A stretch of 64,000 bases of DNA from Pedobacter kyungheensis (lineage in GTDB: Bacteria > Bacteroidota > Bacteroidia > Sphingobacteriales > Sphingobacteriaceae): the NCBI RefSeq assembly GCF_000812965.1, contig NZ_JSYN01000013.1:1-64000 (forward strand), in the 5' to 3' direction. A model generated the notes under the pieces. The model ran no database searches and was not told the DNA's origin. It saw only the letters and a list, made by a program, of their open reading frames with translations. Position numbers and translations under genes: made by a program. Below, piece after piece: positions 61,756 through 64,000 of this stretch (position 1 is the stretch's first letter; each line of letters begins with the position of its first letter).

Positions 61756-62253
61756 ATGAGTAAAACCAGGCCCAATCCCTTTAAAGCGAAAATTGATATT
61801 ATTGGTATAAATCCTTTTGTATTTGTACCTGAAGCATATTTAAGTTACCTCTTTGAACAAGCAGGTAAAGAAAAGGGAAAAATACCTGTGCGGATGAAAA
61901 TAGACGGGCATGAGTTTAAACAAACGCTCGTTAAATATGCCAGTACCTGGCGTTTATACCTTAACACACCTATGCGTAAAGCCGCAGGAAAAGAAGTTGG
62001 CGATGAAGCTGTTTTTGAAATCGAATTTGATGCCGAAGAACGCACTATTACTGCACACCCCAGGCTTTTACAGGCTTTGGCAGAAAATGCTGCAGCTAAG
62101 GCCATTTTCGAGCAGCAAGCTCCTTATCTGCAACTCGAAATTATCAGGTACATCAATCATTTAAAAACGGAAGAATCGATAGAGCGGAATGTTAAGAAGG
62201 CTGTTCAGTTTCTTTTGGGTAAAGAGCGCTTTATCGGGAGAGATGGAATTTAA
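61756..62253 (+). CDS. DUF1905/YdeI-like protein
   Basis: 165 aa from the ATG at 61756 (MSKTRPNPFKAKIDIIGINP). N-terminal DUF1905 beta-barrel-like part (VPVRMKIDG-type, here IPVRMKIDGHEFKQTLVKY, LYLNTPMRKAAGKEVGDEAV) and a helical C-terminus with LLQALAENAAAKAIFEQQAP and EESIERNVKKAVQFLLGK. Role unknown. The in-frame start 20 codons earlier lies in the divergent promoter region. Ends at a perfect palindromic terminator. Confidence 0.84.
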   Translation: MSKTRPNPFKAKIDIIGINPFVFVPEAYLSYLFEQAGKEKGKIPVRMKIDGHEFKQTLVKYASTWRLYLNTPMRKAAGKEVGDEAVFEIEFDAEERTITAHPRLLQALAENAAAKAIFEQQAPYLQLEIIRYINHLKTEESIERNVKKAVQFLLGKERFIGRDGI

Positions 62254-62283
62254 GGAAGTCAGGTTTTTAAAAACCTGACTTCC
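62254..62283. terminator. Perfect 30-bp palindrome, shared convergent terminator
   Basis: GGAAGTCAGGTTTTT AAAAACCTGACTTCC, 15 bp each side, starting right after the DUF1905 stop and ending 25 nt before the M3 peptidase stop. The outer arms recur at 30501-30574 with an insertion. Confidence 0.85.
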
Positions 62284-62307
62284 CTGAACATGAATTATAA
62301 GTCGGTT

Positions 62308-64000
62308 TTACAACAACCCACGTTTTTTAAGCATAGGCTTAATATCAGGATTATGCCCCCTGAAATTGAAAAACATTTTACCCAGATCTTCGGTATTTCC
62401 TTTAGATAAAATCATATCCCTAAACCGTTGGCCATTGGCCCTGGTTAAGCCTCCATTTTCCTGAAACCAGGAATAAGCATCGTTCTCGAGCATTGAAGTC
62501 CAGCTGTAGGCGTAATAACCGGCTGCATAACCGTTACTCCAAATGTGTAGAAAATAACTCGAACGGTAACGCGGTGGAACATAAGATAAATTCAAATTTG
62601 TTTTCTTTAAAGCATCGGCCTCAAACTGATCTACATCCTGTAAAGGCGAGCCAGCCGGAAGTGTATGCCATTGCATATCCAAATCAGCGGCTGCCAAAGC
62701 CTCTGTAAAAATATAACCCTGGTTAAACGAGCTTGCTTTTTTAATCTTATCTAATAATGCTTGTGGCATTTGTGCTCCGGTTTGGTAGTGAAGGGCATAG
62801 TTTTTCAATATTTTCGGATCAGAAGCCCAGTGCTCGTTAAACTGAGATGGGAATTCGACATAATCGCGGGCAACATTGGTACCTGAAAGGCTTGGATATT
62901 GCTGATTGGCAAATAAACCATGCAAACCATGCCCAAACTCATGGAACATGGTGGTTACATCATCAAAACTAATCAAAGCTGGCTTTCCAGCCTCAGGTTT
63001 ATTAAAATTGCAGACATTGTAAATTACCGGAATGGTGCCAAATAATTTAGATTGTGGAACCAGGTTATCCATCCAGGCGCCACCATCTTTGTTATCGCGT
63101 TTGTAGTAATCGCAATAAAACAAGCCCAATTGCTTGCCATCTTTGTCCATCACATCAAAAACACGTACATCTTCCTGATAAACCGGTAAATCTTTACGTT
63201 CTTTAAAGGTTATACCATAAAGCTGTGTTGCAGCATAAAATACGCCGTTAACAAGTACTTTATTTAATTCGAAATAAGGCTTAACTTCATTTTCATCCAA
63301 ATCGTATTTTGCCTTACGCACCTGCTCAGCATAAAAATCCCAGTCCCAGGGTTCTAGTTTAAAACCACCCTTTTGCTGATCGATTACTGCTTGTATATCT
63401 GCTGCCTCAGCTTTTGCTTTCGCAGTAGCAGCCGGAATAACCTTACTAAAAAAATCTTCGACCGCTTCTGGTGTCTTAGCCATCTGATTTTGCAATTTCC
63501 AGGCTGCATAGTTTTTAAAACCTAATAAGGCCGCCTGCGTAGAACGGATTTGTGCTATTCTGGAAATGATTTTACGGGTATCATTTGCATCGCCTTTTTC
63601 TGCCCTGGTCCATGATTTATTAAAAAGTTCTTCTCTTTTCGCGCGATCGGTCATCGATTGCAGTTCGGGTTGTTGGGTGGTATTTTTTAAACCTTTGCCT
63701 GCGGCCTGCAACTGTGCCGTAAACTTAGCGCTCAAAGTAGCCTCTTCTTTATTCAGCTCTTTCAGTTTATTTTTATCAGCATCAGATAATTTCGCGCCTG
63801 CCAGTTCAAATTTCTGGTAATAATATTCCAGTAAACGCAAAGATTCTGCATCCAGTTTAAGTTGATCCTTCTGCTTAAACAGCGTTTCTACTCGTTTAAA
63901 AAGCCTGGTATTTAAGTAAATGGCATCGGTATTTGCGGTTAATTTAGGTGCTTCCTCCTCTTTAACCTTTTGCAGTTCGGGGTTGGTATTGGCACCTGTT
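62308..64000 (-). CDS. dcp: M3 family metallopeptidase (peptidyl-dipeptidase Dcp type), N-terminus beyond window
   Basis: At least 564 codons, open to the right edge, so the true start is missing; sequence continues smoothly upstream of 63840 (GANTNPELQKVKEEEAPKL is typical Dcp). Zinc motif HEFGH in TMFHEFGHGLHGLFANQQYP, the downstream Glu region and the Dcp end KFFNFRGHNPDIKPMLKKRG (read KMFFNFRGHNPDI). Removes dipeptides from peptide C-termini in cytoplasm or periplasm. Converges on the DUF1905 gene. Confidence 0.95.
   Translation of the reverse strand, partial: TGANTNPELQKVKEEEAPKLTANTDAIYLNTRLFKRVETLFKQKDQLKLDAESLRLLEYYYQKFELAGAKLSDADKNKLKELNKEEATLSAKFTAQLQAAGKGLKNTTQQPELQSMTDRAKREELFNKSWTRAEKGDANDTRKIISRIAQIRSTQAALLGFKNYAAWKLQNQMAKTPEAVEDFFSKVIPAATAKAKAEAADIQAVIDQQKGGFKLEPWDWDFYAEQVRKAKYDLDENEVKPYFELNKVLVNGVFYAATQLYGITFKERKDLPVYQEDVRVFDVMDKDGKQLGLFYCDYYKRDNKDGGAWMDNLVPQSKLFGTIPVIYNVCNFNKPEAGKPALISFDDVTTMFHEFGHGLHGLFANQQYPSLSGTNVARDYVEFPSQFNEHWASDPKILKNYALHYQTGAQMPQALLDKIKKASSFNQGYIFTEALAAADLDMQWHTLPAGSPLQDVDQFEADALKKTNLNLSYVPPRYRSSYFLHIWSNGYAAGYYAYSWTSMLENDAYSWFQENGGLTRANGQRFRDMILSKGNTEDLGKMFFNFRGHNPDIKPMLKKRGLL

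Noticed and set aside
61638..61775. 46-residue extension of the PPOX-like protein
   Set aside because: It overlaps the start of the divergent gene and has no family counterpart.

Overview
The window is chromosome of a Bacteroidota bacterium, most likely a Sphingobacteriaceae member such as Pedobacter (inference). The evidence is moderate-to-low GC, promoters of the Bacteroidota type (TTTG/TTG about 17-20 nt before TAnnTTTG), a GLPGLI-family protein, TonB-dependent outer-membrane receptors with carboxypeptidase-like N-terminal domains, paired DUF3857/transglutaminase proteins, the futalosine menaquinone enzyme MqnC, a type B L31 and a minimal iscS-iscU-iscA cluster. Most of it is ordinary core genome. 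No tRNA, rRNA, CRISPR array, prophage or replication origin was recognised.

Layout. 1-168: end of an IS3/IS150-type insertion sequence, cut by the window edge. 0.2-2.4 kb: a secreted Gly-rich protein and the rplU-rpmA operon. 2.6-8.3 kb: a closed four-gene cassette in which a GLPGLI protein and a TonB-receptor-like barrel protein converge on a BlaI/M56 (BlaR1-like) regulator pair; the same 27-bp operator-like sequence lies upstream of both arms. 8.3-24.6 kb: dicarboxylate/glutamate symporter, an ECF sigma factor with an overlapping membrane protein, DUF922 putative protease, DagK, GH20 hexosaminidase, thioredoxin reductase, acyl-CoA carboxylase carboxyltransferase, LOG, MaoC and a TonB receptor. 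24.6-33.1 kb: guaB, two transglutaminase-like proteins (one apparently inactive), ppnP and an M16 peptidase pair. 33.2-36.1 kb: three co-directional genes for a coiled-coil protein, a two-helix membrane coiled-coil protein and a membrane-anchored ASKHA (Ppx/GppA-like) protein, not recognised as any described system. 36.2-43.5 kb: mqnC, two exported ferritin-like proteins and a divergent LytTR regulator with a giant propeller histidine kinase. 43.7-53.6 kb: scpB, an acidic mini-protein, an acetyltransferase-like protein, Lrp-EamA, mpl, prmA-tpiA, a GlmU-like protein, rpmE2 and methylmalonyl-CoA epimerase. 53.7-64 kb: iscSUA, acyl-CoA ligase, HigBA toxin-antitoxin, lysS, a pyridoxamine-oxidase-like protein and an M3 peptidase running off the edge.

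A second theme is intergenic. Many gaps hold short degenerate 'word-shuffled' repeats that often fold back on themselves (1191-1372, 20731-20939, 47738-47817, 54938-55004, 55471-55560), plus dRS3-like, GTCATTCC-type and CAGGGT-type hairpins. One terminator-like palindrome at 62254 seems to reappear at 30501 split by another hairpin. These, the BlaI-linked cassette and the ASKHA module are the parts most worth a second look.
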